Origin: Azoarcus sp. DN11
Lineage (GTDB): Bacteria > Pseudomonadota > Gammaproteobacteria > Burkholderiales > Rhodocyclaceae
Direction of reading: 5' to 3'
Assembly: GCF_003628555.1 (NCBI RefSeq)
Contig: NZ_CP021731.1
Location: forward strand, 3,658,001 to 3,722,000
DNA length: 64,000 bases
How positions within the stretch are numbered: position 1 is the stretch's first letter; each line of letters begins with the position of its first letter. The notes under the pieces are model-generated. The model was not told the DNA's origin and made no database searches. It worked only from the letters and a program-made list of their open reading frames with translations. A program made the position numbers and the translations under genes. Shown here in pieces: positions 26,810 to 36,194 of the stretch.

Positions 26810-27596
26810 GGAATTGCGGCTTGCGCCGGGCAACAAACGCCGCCACCGCCTCCGCGAAATCCGGCGACGCCGCCCCCGCGAGAAAGGCCTGACGTTCTGC
26901 GTCAAGCTGCGTGGCGAGATCGTTTTCGAGCGACGCATTGAAGAGCCGCTTCGTGCGCCCGAACGCCCCGGTCGCCTGCGCGGCGAGGCGTTGCGCGAGC
27001 GTCATCGACTCCTCATCCAGCGCGGCGTCGGGCACGACCTTCGTCACCAGGCCGAGCGCCAGCGCGCTCGCGGCATCGATGCGCTCGTCGAGCAGCGCGA
27101 TCTCCATCGCCTTGCGCGCCCCCACGAGACGCGGCAGCGTGTGGCTGCCGCCGCCGTCGGGCGAGGCCGCGAGCTGGCAATAGGCGAGCTTGCAGTTCGT
27201 CGTGTCGCTCGCGACGACGAGGTCGCACGCGCACATCAGCGAGAAGCCGAAGCCGGCCACCGCGCCGCGCACCGCGCCGATCACCGGCTTGGCCATCGTG
27301 CGCAGGCTGCTCACCGCATCGCTGACGTCCGAGATCAACGCACTGAGCCGGGCATCGCGTTCGGCCGCCGGCAGTTCCAGCCAATCGGCGAAGCAGCGGA
27401 TGTCGCCGCCCGCCATGAAGTGCGGCCCGGCGCCGGTGACGATCACGCAGCGCACCGCCGGATCCTCGCCCACCTCCGCGGCGACGCGGGAAAACTCGCG
27501 CGCCATCTCTCGGTCGATCGCGTTCAGCGCCGCAGGCGCGTTGAGCACGATGCGCGCGACCGCGCCCTGCCGTTCGAGCAGTACCTTCGCCGTCAT
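26799..27596 (-). CDS. enoyl-CoA hydratase/isomerase family protein
   Basis: A 265-residue crotonase-fold protein with the oxyanion-hole segments HFMAGGDIRCF and RGAVAGFGFSLMCACD. At the usual catalytic Glu positions it shows CQLAASPDGGGS, so one acidic residue is Asp rather than Glu; hydratase activity is plausible but isomerase activity is also possible. The ATG at 27596 is 10 bp past the stop of the SDR. It sits inside the unit with the paired acyl-CoA dehydrogenases. Confidence 0.87.
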   Translation of the reverse strand: MTAKVLLERQGAVARIVLNAPAALNAIDREMAREFSRVAAEVGEDPAVRCVIVTGAGPHFMAGGDIRCFADWLELPAAERDARLSALISDVSDAVSSLRTMAKPVIGAVRGAVAGFGFSLMCACDLVVASDTTNCKLAYCQLAASPDGGGSHTLPRLVGARKAMEIALLDERIDAASALALGLVTKVVPDAALDEESMTLAQRLAAQATGAFGRTKRLFNASLENDLATQLDAERQAFLAGAASPDFAEAVAAFVARRKPQFHGR

Positions 27597-27606
27597 CGCC
27601 GCGCCC

Positions 27607-28398
27607 TCACAGCGTATTGACCGTATGGCCGCCATCGACCACCAGCACCGATCCGGTCATATAGGACGAGGCCTCCGACGCGAGCAGCAGCAGCGGGCCG
27701 GTGAGCTCGCCGCCACGCCCCAGGCGTCGCAGCGGGATGCGCTTGACCAGCGCCTTGCCGGCGTCGCTGCCGAAGAAGTCCGCGTTGAGCGGCGTCTCGA
27801 CGTAGCCGGGCGCGAGCGCATTGACGCGGATGCCGTAGCGCGCGAGTTCCAGCGCCATCGCCTTCGTGAGCTGGATCAGCGCCGCCTTCGAAGCCGAATA
27901 CGCGGGCAGCTGCTGCGCGACGCGCAGGCCGAGGATGGACGAGATGTTGATGATGCTGCCGGCCTTGCCTGCGTCCTTCATCGCGCGCGCAACCCGCTGG
28001 GCGACGCGCCACGAGCCGTTGAGGTTCACGTCGATGATGCCGTTCCAGTCCTGCTCGCCGACGTCGAGAAGCGGCTTGGTCTGCGTGACGCCGGCATTGT
28101 TCACGAGGATGTCCGGCACGCCGACCGTGACGACGATGCTGGCGAGCGCGTCGTCAACGCTTTCCGCGCGCGTCACATCCATCGCGACGGCATGGGCGCG
28201 GATGCCCTCCTCCACGAAGCGCGCCGCCACCTCGCGGCCCTGCTCGATGCGCCGCCCGGCCAGCACGACGGTCGCGCCGGCGCGGCCGAGATCGTGCGCG
28301 AAGTCGAGCCCGAGGCCGCCGAAGGCGCCGGTGACCAGCGCGATCCGGCCCGAGATGTCGAAGAGCGCCGCCGGGGTGGCGGTAGCTGTGGCGGTCAT
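27607..28398 (-). CDS. SDR family oxidoreductase
   Basis: A 263-residue short-chain dehydrogenase with TGAFGGLG near residue 23, NNAG, NISS and YSASK, and the usual ending SVLVVDGGHTV. It could act as a 3-hydroxyacyl-CoA or alcohol dehydrogenase. Its ATG overlaps the stop of the acyl-CoA dehydrogenase gene (ATGA), so the two are translationally coupled. Confidence 0.86.
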   Translation of the reverse strand: MTATATATPAALFDISGRIALVTGAFGGLGLDFAHDLGRAGATVVLAGRRIEQGREVAARFVEEGIRAHAVAMDVTRAESVDDALASIVVTVGVPDILVNNAGVTQTKPLLDVGEQDWNGIIDVNLNGSWRVAQRVARAMKDAGKAGSIINISSILGLRVAQQLPAYSASKAALIQLTKAMALELARYGIRVNALAPGYVETPLNADFFGSDAGKALVKRIPLRRLGRGGELTGPLLLLASEASSYMTGSVLVVDGGHTVNTL

Positions 28399-29513
28399 GC
28401 GTGCAACTCCTCGGTTCGCGCGTTGGAAGTGGCCGCAAGGAAGCGCGCGAAATGCTCGTCGCGGCTGCCGAACAGCGCGGCATTGACCATCAGCCGGCGA
28501 AAGTAGTGGCTGACGTCCAGCTCTTCGGTGATGCCCAGGCCGCCGTGCATCTGCACCGCCTCATTCGCGACCTTGCGCGCCGCAGTGCAGATGTAGGCCT
28601 TCGCACCGCTGACGATGCGCCCACGCCCGGCCGCGGGGAGCAGCAGCGCCTCCTGCGCCGCACGCGTGAGGGCGGCAATTTCCTCCTGCAGCAGGAACAT
28701 GTCCACCGCGCGGTGCTGCAGCGCCTGATTGGTGCCGATCGCGCGCCCGAACTGCTTGCGGATCTTGAGGTAGTCGCAGGTCGTCGCGACCAGCGCGCGC
28801 ACGATGCCCAGGGCCTCGGCGCAGGACGCGACGGTCGCGTGGTCCATCACGTCGGCGATCGCGGCCTCGGTGGGCGTGCCGTCGTCCGGGTCGAGACGCT
28901 CGGCCGCCACGCCGGCGAAATGCAGGTTCGCCGCACCGCGGCCATCGACGAGCCGGTAGCGGTGCGTCTCAATCTCGGGCGAGCGCGCATCGACGAGGAA
29001 CAGGCGCTTCGTGCCGCCGTAATCGGCATCGATCGCCGACACGATCAGGCGGTCGGCGATGTCGCCGTGCAGCACCGCGATCTTGTGGCCGCTGATGCGT
29101 CCCGCCCGCACCTGGCAGGGCTGCCCCCTGCCCGGCTCGGCGTCGGCGAACGCGAACTTCACCGAGCCGTCGGCAAGTTGCGGCAACAACACCTCCTGTT
29201 GCGCAGCGCTGCCCTGGCTACGCAGCAGGCCCGCGCCGACGAGGGCGCTCGCGAGGACGGGTTCCATCAGCAGGCGGCCACCCACGACTTCCATCAGCGC
29301 ACCCACCACCAGCGGATCGGCATCCAGGCCGCCATGCGCCTCTGGGAGGCGCAGTGCAAGCCAGCCCAGGTCGGCGTAGTCGCGCCACGCCTTCTCGCTA
29401 TAACCGGCCGGGTCGGTGAGTAGCGCGTGGCGCTGCAGGAAGCCGTAGTTGTCGGCCGCGTAGCGCGAGGCACTGTCGCGCAGCATCCCGGCCATTTCGA
29501 GGTCCATGTTCAT
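28395..29513 (-). CDS. acyl-CoA dehydrogenase, second subunit of a pair
   Basis: A 372-residue acyl-CoA dehydrogenase family protein with a more divergent middle domain (FAFADAEPGRGQPCQVRAG) than its neighbour. It retains the C-terminal KIRKQFGRAIGTNQALQHR and MHGGLGITEEL motifs. The upstream gene (29510-30709) encodes another dehydrogenase and overlaps by ATGA. Adjacent unlike pairs of this kind form alpha2beta2 enzymes in steroid and terpenoid side-chain oxidation, with one subunit carrying the catalytic base. That arrangement is likely but inferred here. Confidence 0.85.
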   Translation of the reverse strand: MNMDLEMAGMLRDSASRYAADNYGFLQRHALLTDPAGYSEKAWRDYADLGWLALRLPEAHGGLDADPLVVGALMEVVGGRLLMEPVLASALVGAGLLRSQGSAAQQEVLLPQLADGSVKFAFADAEPGRGQPCQVRAGRISGHKIAVLHGDIADRLIVSAIDADYGGTKRLFLVDARSPEIETHRYRLVDGRGAANLHFAGVAAERLDPDDGTPTEAAIADVMDHATVASCAEALGIVRALVATTCDYLKIRKQFGRAIGTNQALQHRAVDMFLLQEEIAALTRAAQEALLLPAAGRGRIVSGAKAYICTAARKVANEAVQMHGGLGITEELDVSHYFRRLMVNAALFGSRDEHFARFLAATSNARTEELHA

Positions 29514-30709
29514 AGTCCCAACACTCCCTTGGCAACGATGTTGCGCTGGATCTCGGACGCCCCGCCGAAGATGGTCGCGGCACGGTTGTAGAAGTGGTCC
29601 TTGACGATGCCGCCCGCGTCCTCGGGCCCCAGCGGCGGCGCGCTCGCTGCGTGCAGCGCGGCCGGATCCCACGCGACGCCGGCCAGGCCCAGCAGGTCGA
29701 TCGCGGCTTCCGCGATGTCCTGGTACAGCTCGGTGCTGCGCAGCTTGATCAGCGAGGCCTCGCCGCCGTGGTCGGTGCCGCGCATCATCGACTCGACGGC
29801 CTGGTAGGACGCCGTTTCGAGCGCCAGCAGCCGTAGTTCCAGCTCGCCGATGCGGGCCGCCGTGCGTTCGGGCGAAACCTGCGGCTGCTCGCGCGCCAAC
29901 GCCTTGAGCCGTGCCAGCGCGTGGCAGGCCATGCCGAGCAAGGCACCGGCGGTGCGCTCGTTCTTGAGCAGGTACTTGGCGTAAGTCCAGCCCTCGCCCT
30001 CCGCTCCGACGAGGTTCTCGGCCGGCACGCGCACGTTTTCCAGCCACACTTCATTCACGTGCACGTAGCTGTCCATCGTCGGGATCGGCTTCACCGTCAC
30101 GCCGGGGCTCTTCATGTCGATCAGCAGGAAGGAGATCGATCTCTGCGCCTGCTCGCCGGGCGCGGTCTTGACCAGGCAGAACAGCCAGTCGGCCCACTGC
30201 GCGTAGGTGGTCCACACCTTCTGGCCATTGACGACGTAGTGGTCGCCTTCACTTGTCTCAACCCGGATCGCCTCGGTGCGCAGCGCGGCGAGGTCGGAGC
30301 CGGCGCCGGGCTCGGAGTAGCCCTGCGCCCAGAAGTCCTCGGTGGTCGCGATACGCGGCAGGAAACGGCGCTTCTGCTCATCGCTGCCGAAGGCGTAGAT
30401 CACCGGTCCGACGTATTTCACGCCGAAGGGGATCACCCACGGGCAACCCAGGCGTGCGAGTTCGTCCTCGAAGGTGAAGCGCTCGAGCAGCGACCAGCCC
30501 TGTCCGCCGTGCTCCTTCGGCCAGTGGCCGATCGCCCAGCCCTGGTCGTTCAACAGGCGCATCCAGCGCACGTAGTCGTCCTTGCCGAGCACCTGGTGCA
30601 GATGGGACTTCCTCTTCAGGTCGTCCGGCATCACGCGGTCGTGAAAGCTGCGGATGTCGGCCCTCAGGCGTCGGGCCTTGTCGCGGGCTTCGTCTAGCGA
30701 ATCGGTCAT
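29510..30709 (-). CDS. acyl-CoA dehydrogenase, first subunit of a pair
   Basis: A 399-residue acyl-CoA dehydrogenase. The FAD/substrate motif is GYSEPGAGSDLAAL, followed by NGQKVWTTYAQWADW and the C-terminal IFGGASEIQRNIVAKGVLGL. These are hallmarks of the FadE17/IpdE-like long dehydrogenases that work as heteromers on branched or alicyclic acyl-CoAs. It lies 64 bp after the kinase gene and overlaps the second subunit. Confidence 0.89.
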   Translation of the reverse strand: MTDSLDEARDKARRLRADIRSFHDRVMPDDLKRKSHLHQVLGKDDYVRWMRLLNDQGWAIGHWPKEHGGQGWSLLERFTFEDELARLGCPWVIPFGVKYVGPVIYAFGSDEQKRRFLPRIATTEDFWAQGYSEPGAGSDLAALRTEAIRVETSEGDHYVVNGQKVWTTYAQWADWLFCLVKTAPGEQAQRSISFLLIDMKSPGVTVKPIPTMDSYVHVNEVWLENVRVPAENLVGAEGEGWTYAKYLLKNERTAGALLGMACHALARLKALAREQPQVSPERTAARIGELELRLLALETASYQAVESMMRGTDHGGEASLIKLRSTELYQDIAEAAIDLLGLAGVAWDPAALHAASAPPLGPEDAGGIVKDHFYNRAATIFGGASEIQRNIVAKGVLGL

Positions 30710-30773
30710 GGCGTTTCCTGCGGGGTTTTCGGGAAGAATGCGGTAGGCAGCCGGCGACCGTGCGCCGCCCCGG

Positions 30774-31922
30774 TCAGCTTGCGCCGCCGTCGCGCGCGAA
30801 GCGCCAGGCGGCGCTCGCGAGCGGGCGGATGTTTGCGGCTATCTCGGCCGCGTTCATCGATGCCGCGTTGCCGCTCTGCAGGCGGTGGGCAATGCCCTGC
30901 AGGATCGCGGCGGTGCGAAACAGGTTGAACGCGCGGTAGAAGGGGTTCGTCGCATCGACCGCGAATCCGGTGCGCTCGCAGTAGCGCGCGACGTAGCGCT
31001 CCAGCGTCGGAATGCCGAGCTCTGCAAGATCCGCATCCGCCAGCGTGCCGCGCGCATCCACCCCAGGCGGCCGATACCACTCCATCGCGTGATACATCAG
31101 GTCGCCCAGCGGATGGCCCAGCGTCGACAATTCCCAATCCACGACGCCCACCACCTTCGGTTCGGTCGGATGGATCAGCAGGTTGTGAAAGGAATAGTCG
31201 CCGTGGATGATCGACGACAGCCCGTCGTCGGCCGGCAACGCCTCCGGCAGCCACGCGATCAATCTGTCCATCTCCGGGATGTCTTGCGTGCGTGACTGGT
31301 CATATTGCCCCGACCAGCGGGAGATCTGGCGCGAGAAATAATTACCGGGCCGGCCGAAGTCCGAAAGCCCCAAGGCGGCGTAATCCACCGTATGCAGGAG
31401 CGCCAGCGTCTCGTTGGCGGAGTCGAACACCGCTGCGCGATGGGCTGGATCGAGGTCCGGCATACGGCAGTTCCAGAAGATCCGCCCCGGTACATGGCGC
31501 ATCACGTAGAACATGCTGCCCAGCACCTCGCGGTCCTCGCAAAGGACAAAAGGCGCAGGCACCGGGAAGCCGGGAACGTGCGACAGCGCCTGGATCACGC
31601 GGAACTCGCGGTCGACCGCATGTGCCGACTTCAGCAGGACGCCGGGCGGCTGCCTGCGCAACACGTATTTCTGCGCCGGAGTTTCGAGCAGGTAGGTCAG
31701 ATTGGATTGCCCACCCTGGAATTGCCGGACGATCAGCGGTCCGCGGAAGCCCGGCAGGTGCTCGCGAAGATATTCGCCCAAGCGCGCCTCGTCGATCAAC
31801 GCAACCGGCCGCACCTCGCCGAGCTCGCCGATGTAGGCCTTGGGTTCACTGGCGACTGCCACCTCATCGGCGACCGCCGCCTCCGTCATCACACTGCTCG
31901 TCATTCCACCCATGGCATTCAT
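30774..31922 (-). CDS. APH-family phosphotransferase (ACAD10/11 kinase-type)
   Basis: A 382-residue kinase-fold protein. FQGGQSNLTYLLET forms the N-lobe loop, KYVLRRQPPG carries the ATP-binding Lys/Arg region, IIHGDYSFHNLLI is the catalytic loop with Asp and Asn, and VVDWELSTLGHPLGD is the metal-binding segment. GQSNxTY and the WELSTLGxPLxDL string are typical of the kinase domain of ACAD10/11 and its bacterial relatives. It leads the minus unit, with promoter and operator about 170 bp upstream. It is the second such kinase in the locus and has no DUF6285 partner next to it. Confidence 0.86.
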   Translation of the reverse strand: MNAMGGMTSSVMTEAAVADEVAVASEPKAYIGELGEVRPVALIDEARLGEYLREHLPGFRGPLIVRQFQGGQSNLTYLLETPAQKYVLRRQPPGVLLKSAHAVDREFRVIQALSHVPGFPVPAPFVLCEDREVLGSMFYVMRHVPGRIFWNCRMPDLDPAHRAAVFDSANETLALLHTVDYAALGLSDFGRPGNYFSRQISRWSGQYDQSRTQDIPEMDRLIAWLPEALPADDGLSSIIHGDYSFHNLLIHPTEPKVVGVVDWELSTLGHPLGDLMYHAMEWYRPPGVDARGTLADADLAELGIPTLERYVARYCERTGFAVDATNPFYRAFNLFRTAAILQGIAHRLQSGNAASMNAAEIAANIRPLASAAWRFARDGGAS

Positions 31923-32091
31923 TTGTCCATTTGTTGTGCCGGACAGGCGCGCTCACGCCGTCAGGTCTGTCTTCGCCAGATATCGCGGGCCCCGTTCCTA
32001 CGCCGGGCACGCGCCGCACCCAGACCGTCCATACGGTCGATTTCTTAGCGTTATTCAGACGTGTTAGCAAGGGAAGCGACTGTTGGACGCA

Positions 32092-32120
32092 AGATACTCG
32101 ACCGACCGGTCGGCTGTCAA
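32092..32120 (-). promoter_or_regulatory. promoter with CGACCG-N2-CGGTCG operator, unit 31922-25562
   Basis: On the minus strand TTGACA, 17 bp and GTATCT. The spacer contains the dyad CGACCG-AC-CGGTCG at 32099-32112. The leader to the kinase ATG is about 160 nt. Confidence 0.82.
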
Positions 32121-32169
32121 CGTGAAAACCGGGCGATCCCTTGCTGGGACGCGGATGCGGAAGAGGTCA

Positions 32170-32198
32170 TTGACACTCGACCGTCCGGTCGGTAGGCT
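32170..32198 (+). promoter_or_regulatory. promoter with CGACCG-N2-CGGTCG operator, unit 32311-37397
   Basis: TTGACA, 17 bp and TAGGCT. The spacer contains the dyad CGACCG-TC-CGGTCG at 32178-32191. It is back to back with the promoter at 32092-32120; the two dyads are 65 bp apart. Confidence 0.85.
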
Positions 32199-32310
32199 TA
32201 AAGCGAAATGGCTGCGAAGAAGCAGGAGAAAGCGGCTCCGACCGTCAGCAAAACGGCAGGCGGGAGGCGCACACTTGGCAACACCACGACAAAACCGATG
32301 GAGACTCAAG

Positions 32311-33021
32311 GTGAGGGATAGGAACGCGTTGTTCAACTCCGAGCTGCTCAAGGAGCTCGCGCCATTCACGATCTCGGGCTACGACCTCTTCCGTGAGGTC
32401 GTCGAGACCGACGGCGCCCTGCCGGCGAAACTGAAGGGCTTGTTCGCCGCCGTCGCCGCCTGCAACCGCCGCTACCCCGCCCTCGCGCGCAAGGAACTCG
32501 ACCGTGCGGCGCGCCGGGGGCTCACCCGCGACGAAGCGGCGGCCGGGCTGATCCTCTTGAGCAGCCTGCGCGGCGAAGGCGCGGCGCTCGCGTTCGATGC
32601 GACCATTCGCGAGATCTACCCCCCCGCCTGCCACGCCGAGGACCCGCCGCGCCAGCCGTCCGCGCTCGAACTCGTGCGCGCCGCGCCAGGCGAAGCCGAG
32701 GCGAACTTCAAGACCTACTTCGGCACGGTGCCGCCAGCGCTCGCAACGCTGCTGCGCCTCGCGCCGAAAGGCGCCGACGGCTATTTCCTGATGCGCAAGG
32801 GCACGATCGACTGCAATCAGCTCGACCGCAAGGCCGCCGAACTGATGCTGATCGCGGTGCTCGCGTCGGACTACAGCCCGCAGGCGGCGACGCACATCCG
32901 CGCCGCACGCGCCGTCGGCGCGACGGACGAAGAGATGGCCGAGGCCATCCTGTGCGCCGTTCCCTCGGCCGGCATCGCCGCATGGATGGCGACCGGCGTC
33001 CTGCTGGAGGCCCCGCAATGA
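32311..33021 (+). CDS. carboxymuconolactone decarboxylase-like protein
   Basis: A 236-residue protein of the CMD/AhpD fold with two helical repeats, the second containing KAAELMLIAVLASDYSPQAATHIRAARAVGATDEE. It lacks the CxxC of AhpD peroxidases, so redox activity is not supported. The GTG start at 32311 was chosen because the frame upstream contains the promoter, GGAG is well placed, and it gives exactly the length of the paralogue at 53582-54292. First gene of its unit. Role unknown; possibly a lactone or keto-acid enzyme. Confidence 0.78.
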   Translation: MRDRNALFNSELLKELAPFTISGYDLFREVVETDGALPAKLKGLFAAVAACNRRYPALARKELDRAARRGLTRDEAAAGLILLSSLRGEGAALAFDATIREIYPPACHAEDPPRQPSALELVRAAPGEAEANFKTYFGTVPPALATLLRLAPKGADGYFLMRKGTIDCNQLDRKAAELMLIAVLASDYSPQAATHIRAARAVGATDEEMAEAILCAVPSAGIAAWMATGVLLEAPQ

Positions 33022-34055
33022 ACCCGAACATCAACCGACAATGGCTGCTGCGCCGCCGTCCGCAGGGCCAGGTCGGGCGCGACGATCTCGAACTCGCGAC
33101 CTCGCCCGTCCCCGCGCCGGCAAAGGGCGAGGTCCTTGTGCGCATCAAGCTACTGTGCATGGACCCGACGATCCGCAACTTCATGGACCCCGACCCCGGC
33201 TACGGCGCGCCGGTGGCCGTCGGCGGCGTGATCCGCGGCGTCGTCATCGGTGAGATCGTCGCATCGCGCGACGAAACGCGCGCGATCGGGGAACTGGTAT
33301 GGGGCTTCGGCGAGTGGAGCGACTACGTCGCGGGTCCCGCCGCGCAGTTCCTGCCGCTGCCGACGCGCTTCGGCCACCCGCTGCCGGCCTACACGCACGT
33401 GCTGGGCACGATCGGCCTCACCGCGCATTACGGCCTGCAGGACGTCGCCGGCATCCGTCCCGGCCACACGGTGCTCGTCAGCGGCGCCGCGGGCGCGGTC
33501 GGCTCGCTCGTCGGCCAGATGGCGCGCATCGCCGGAGCTTCGCACATCGTCGGCATCGCGGGCGGCAAGGACAAGTGCCAGCGCGCGGTCGAGCGCTACG
33601 GCTACGACCAATGCATCGACTACAAGGGCGATACCCGGTTGGACGCGGCGCTCCGCGAGGCCTTCCCGGACGGCATCGACATCGTGTTCGAGAACGTCGG
33701 CGGCTCGCTCCTCGAAGCCTCGCTGAACCACCTGCGCAAGGGCGCGCGCGTTGCGCTGTGCGGGATGATCGCGCGCTACGGCGCCACCGAGAGCGTGCCC
33801 GGCCCGCGCAACCTGTGGAACCTCGTCGTCAATACCGCGCGTATCGAAGGCTTCCTCGTCACCGACATCCTCGGCGACGCGGTGCGCAGCGACAAGGCCC
33901 TGCGCGAAATCGACTCGTGGATACGCGACGGGCGCTTGCAGTACGACGTCGACGTGCGCAGCGGCTTCGAGAACATCCCCGACATCTTCAACTGCCTCTT
34001 CACCGGCGCCCACACCGGGCGGCTGGTCGTGCAGATCGACGAGGACGCCCGATGA
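33018..34055 (+). CDS. NADP-dependent MDR oxidoreductase (2-alkenal/enone reductase-like)
   Basis: A 345-residue zinc-free medium-chain reductase of the leukotriene B4 dehydrogenase/CurA group. It shows RIKLLCMDPTIRNFM in the N-terminal domain and VSGAAGAVGSLVGQMARIAGA as the nucleotide-binding motif. There are no Zn-binding cysteines. Such enzymes reduce the C=C bond of alpha,beta-unsaturated ketones or aldehydes. The ATG overlaps the stop of the previous gene and its own stop overlaps the next start, showing tight coupling. Confidence 0.88.
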   Translation: MNPNINRQWLLRRRPQGQVGRDDLELATSPVPAPAKGEVLVRIKLLCMDPTIRNFMDPDPGYGAPVAVGGVIRGVVIGEIVASRDETRAIGELVWGFGEWSDYVAGPAAQFLPLPTRFGHPLPAYTHVLGTIGLTAHYGLQDVAGIRPGHTVLVSGAAGAVGSLVGQMARIAGASHIVGIAGGKDKCQRAVERYGYDQCIDYKGDTRLDAALREAFPDGIDIVFENVGGSLLEASLNHLRKGARVALCGMIARYGATESVPGPRNLWNLVVNTARIEGFLVTDILGDAVRSDKALREIDSWIRDGRLQYDVDVRSGFENIPDIFNCLFTGAHTGRLVVQIDEDAR

Positions 34056-36136
34056 GCGCGGTCAGCTACACCCGCCACGGCGATATCGCCGTCGCCACCG
34101 TCAACAACCCGCCCGTCAATGCGCTGAGCCTCGGCATGCGCCAGGGGCTGATGCAGGCCATCGAGACGAGCCGCGCGGATGCCGGCGTGCAGGCGTTGGT
34201 GATCATCGGCGGCGGCACGACCTTCGTCGCCGGCGCCGACATCAAGGACTTTGGCAAGCCCTACGGGGAACCCAGCCTCTACGCGATCATCGACGCGCTG
34301 ATGGCGAGCCCCAAGCCGGTGATCGCCGCGATCCATGGCAGCGCCTTCGGCGGCGGCCTGGAGCTCGCGCTCGCGTGCCAGTGGCGCATCGCGAGCCCGG
34401 ACGCGCAGATCGGCCAACCCGAGATCATGCTGGGCCTGATGCCCGGCGGCGGCGGCACGCAGTGGTGGCCGCGGCTCGCCGGCCCCGCCGTCGCGCTCGA
34501 AGTCACGACCGGCGGCAAGCCCGTCGCCGCGCGCCAGGCGCACGAATGGGGCGTTATCGACCGCCTCGCCGACGGCAAGCTGCTGGAAGACGCGCTCGCG
34601 ATGGCGCAGGACGTCGTCAGTGGCGCGCTCCCCGCGCGCAGGCTCGCCGAATCGACCGACAAGATCCGCAGCGTCGATCCGACGCTCTTCGACGACTTCC
34701 GCAAGAAGAACGCGCGCAGGTGGAAAGGCCAGCTCGCACCGTGGAAGATCGTCGATTGCGTCGAGGCGGCCTGTCGCCTGAGCTTCGACGAAGGTTTCCG
34801 GTTGGAGAAGGAGGCCTTCCGCGAATGCGAGCACAGCCCGCAGAGCCGCGCGCTCATCCACTTATTCTTCGCCGAGCGGGCCGCCGGCAAGCTGCCCGAC
34901 GTCAGCGCGGCGCCCCGGTCGGTCGCCTCGGTCGGCGTCATAGGTGCCGGCACGATGGGCGCCGGCATCGCGATGAGCTTCGCCAACGCGGGCCTGTCGG
35001 TAACGCTGCTTGACAGCTCCGACGAGGCGCTCACGCGCGGCATGAAGACCATCGCCGGCAACTACGCGACGTCCGTAAGCCGCGGCAGCCTGCCGCAGGC
35101 GCGTGCCGACGCCGGCCTCGCGCGCATCAGCGCGACCACAGACGACGCAGCGCTCGCCGACGTCGACCTCATCGTCGAAGCCGTGTTCGAGAGCATGGAA
35201 ATCAAGCAGTCCGTGTTCCGCCGCCTCGACGCCGTCGCCAAGCCCGGCGCGATCCTCGCGACCAACACCTCCACACTTGACGTCGACGCCATCGCCGGCG
35301 CCACCTCGCGCCCGCAAGACGTCGTCGGCCTGCACTTCTTCAGCCCCGCGAACGTCATGCGCCTGCTCGAAGTCGTGCGCGGCCCGCGCACCTCGCCCGA
35401 AACGCTCGCCACCGCGATGGCGGTCGCACGCTCGCTGCGCAAGATCGCCGTCGTGTCGGGCAACGCCCACGGCTTCATCGGCAACCGCATCCTCGCCGCC
35501 TACGGCCGCGAAGCCGACTTCCTGCTCGAGGAAGGAGCGACGCCGTCGCAGATCGACCGCGTGCTGACCGACTTCGGCTTCCCGATGGGCCTCTACGCAA
35601 TGCGCGACATGGCCGGTCTCGACGTCATCTGGCGCATCCGCCAGCAGGAGAACCTCACGCGGCCGGCGCACCTGCGTTATTCACCCATTGCCGACCGCAT
35701 CTGCGAGATGGGGCGCTTCGGCCATAAGACCGGGCGCGGCTACTACCTGTACGACGGCCGCATCCCCACCCCCGACCCCGAAATCGAAACCCTCATCGCA
35801 GGCGTCTCCGCCCAACTGGGCATCGTCCGCAAGGAAATCCCCGACGCCGAGGTCCTGCAGCGCCTGTTGTGTGCGATGGCGAACGAAGGCGCGCGCATCC
35901 TCGACGAGGGCGTCGCGCTGCGCGCCGGCGACATCGACGTCGTCTATGCAAACGGCTACGGGTTCCCCGCCACGCGCGGCGGCCCGATGTGGTGGGCGCG
36001 CGAAACGGGGCTGGCGTCGATCCGCGACGCGGTCGCCGCTTACCACCGCGAGCACGGCGAGTACTGGACGCCCTCGCCACTCCTCGCGCGCGCCGCCGCA
36101 TGCGGCGACTGGGACGCGGCGCTAGATGCGGTCTGA
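34052..36136 (+). CDS. bifunctional enoyl-CoA hydratase / 3-hydroxyacyl-CoA dehydrogenase
   Basis: A 694-residue fusion. Residues about 1-200 are a crotonase domain ([39 protein letters not shown] with the catalytic Glu). From about 290 there is a NAD-binding domain ([15 protein letters not shown]), then [17 protein letters not shown] with the catalytic His, and two 3HCDH domains to the end. This is the architecture of peroxisomal-type MFE-1 and bacterial FadB/FadJ-like proteins. It performs hydration and oxidation of enoyl-CoA. It is followed after 58 bp by a thiolase, which completes a beta-oxidation round. Confidence 0.93.
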   Translation: MSAVSYTRHGDIAVATVNNPPVNALSLGMRQGLMQAIETSRADAGVQALVIIGGGTTFVAGADIKDFGKPYGEPSLYAIIDALMASPKPVIAAIHGSAFGGGLELALACQWRIASPDAQIGQPEIMLGLMPGGGGTQWWPRLAGPAVALEVTTGGKPVAARQAHEWGVIDRLADGKLLEDALAMAQDVVSGALPARRLAESTDKIRSVDPTLFDDFRKKNARRWKGQLAPWKIVDCVEAACRLSFDEGFRLEKEAFRECEHSPQSRALIHLFFAERAAGKLPDVSAAPRSVASVGVIGAGTMGAGIAMSFANAGLSVTLLDSSDEALTRGMKTIAGNYATSVSRGSLPQARADAGLARISATTDDAALADVDLIVEAVFESMEIKQSVFRRLDAVAKPGAILATNTSTLDVDAIAGATSRPQDVVGLHFFSPANVMRLLEVVRGPRTSPETLATAMAVARSLRKIAVVSGNAHGFIGNRILAAYGREADFLLEEGATPSQIDRVLTDFGFPMGLYAMRDMAGLDVIWRIRQQENLTRPAHLRYSPIADRICEMGRFGHKTGRGYYLYDGRIPTPDPEIETLIAGVSAQLGIVRKEIPDAEVLQRLLCAMANEGARILDEGVALRAGDIDVVYANGYGFPATRGGPMWWARETGLASIRDAVAAYHREHGEYWTPSPLLARAAACGDWDAALDAV

Positions 36137-36194
36137 GCGCATCGACTTCATCACAATTTTTCTCACCCACCATCAACAACAGGGAGCGCACAAG

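Noticed and set aside
34910..34940. CCGGTCGGTCG string resembling half of the regulon dyad
   Set aside because: It is inside the bifunctional hydratase/dehydrogenase gene, lacks the CGACCG left arm and has no promoter boxes.
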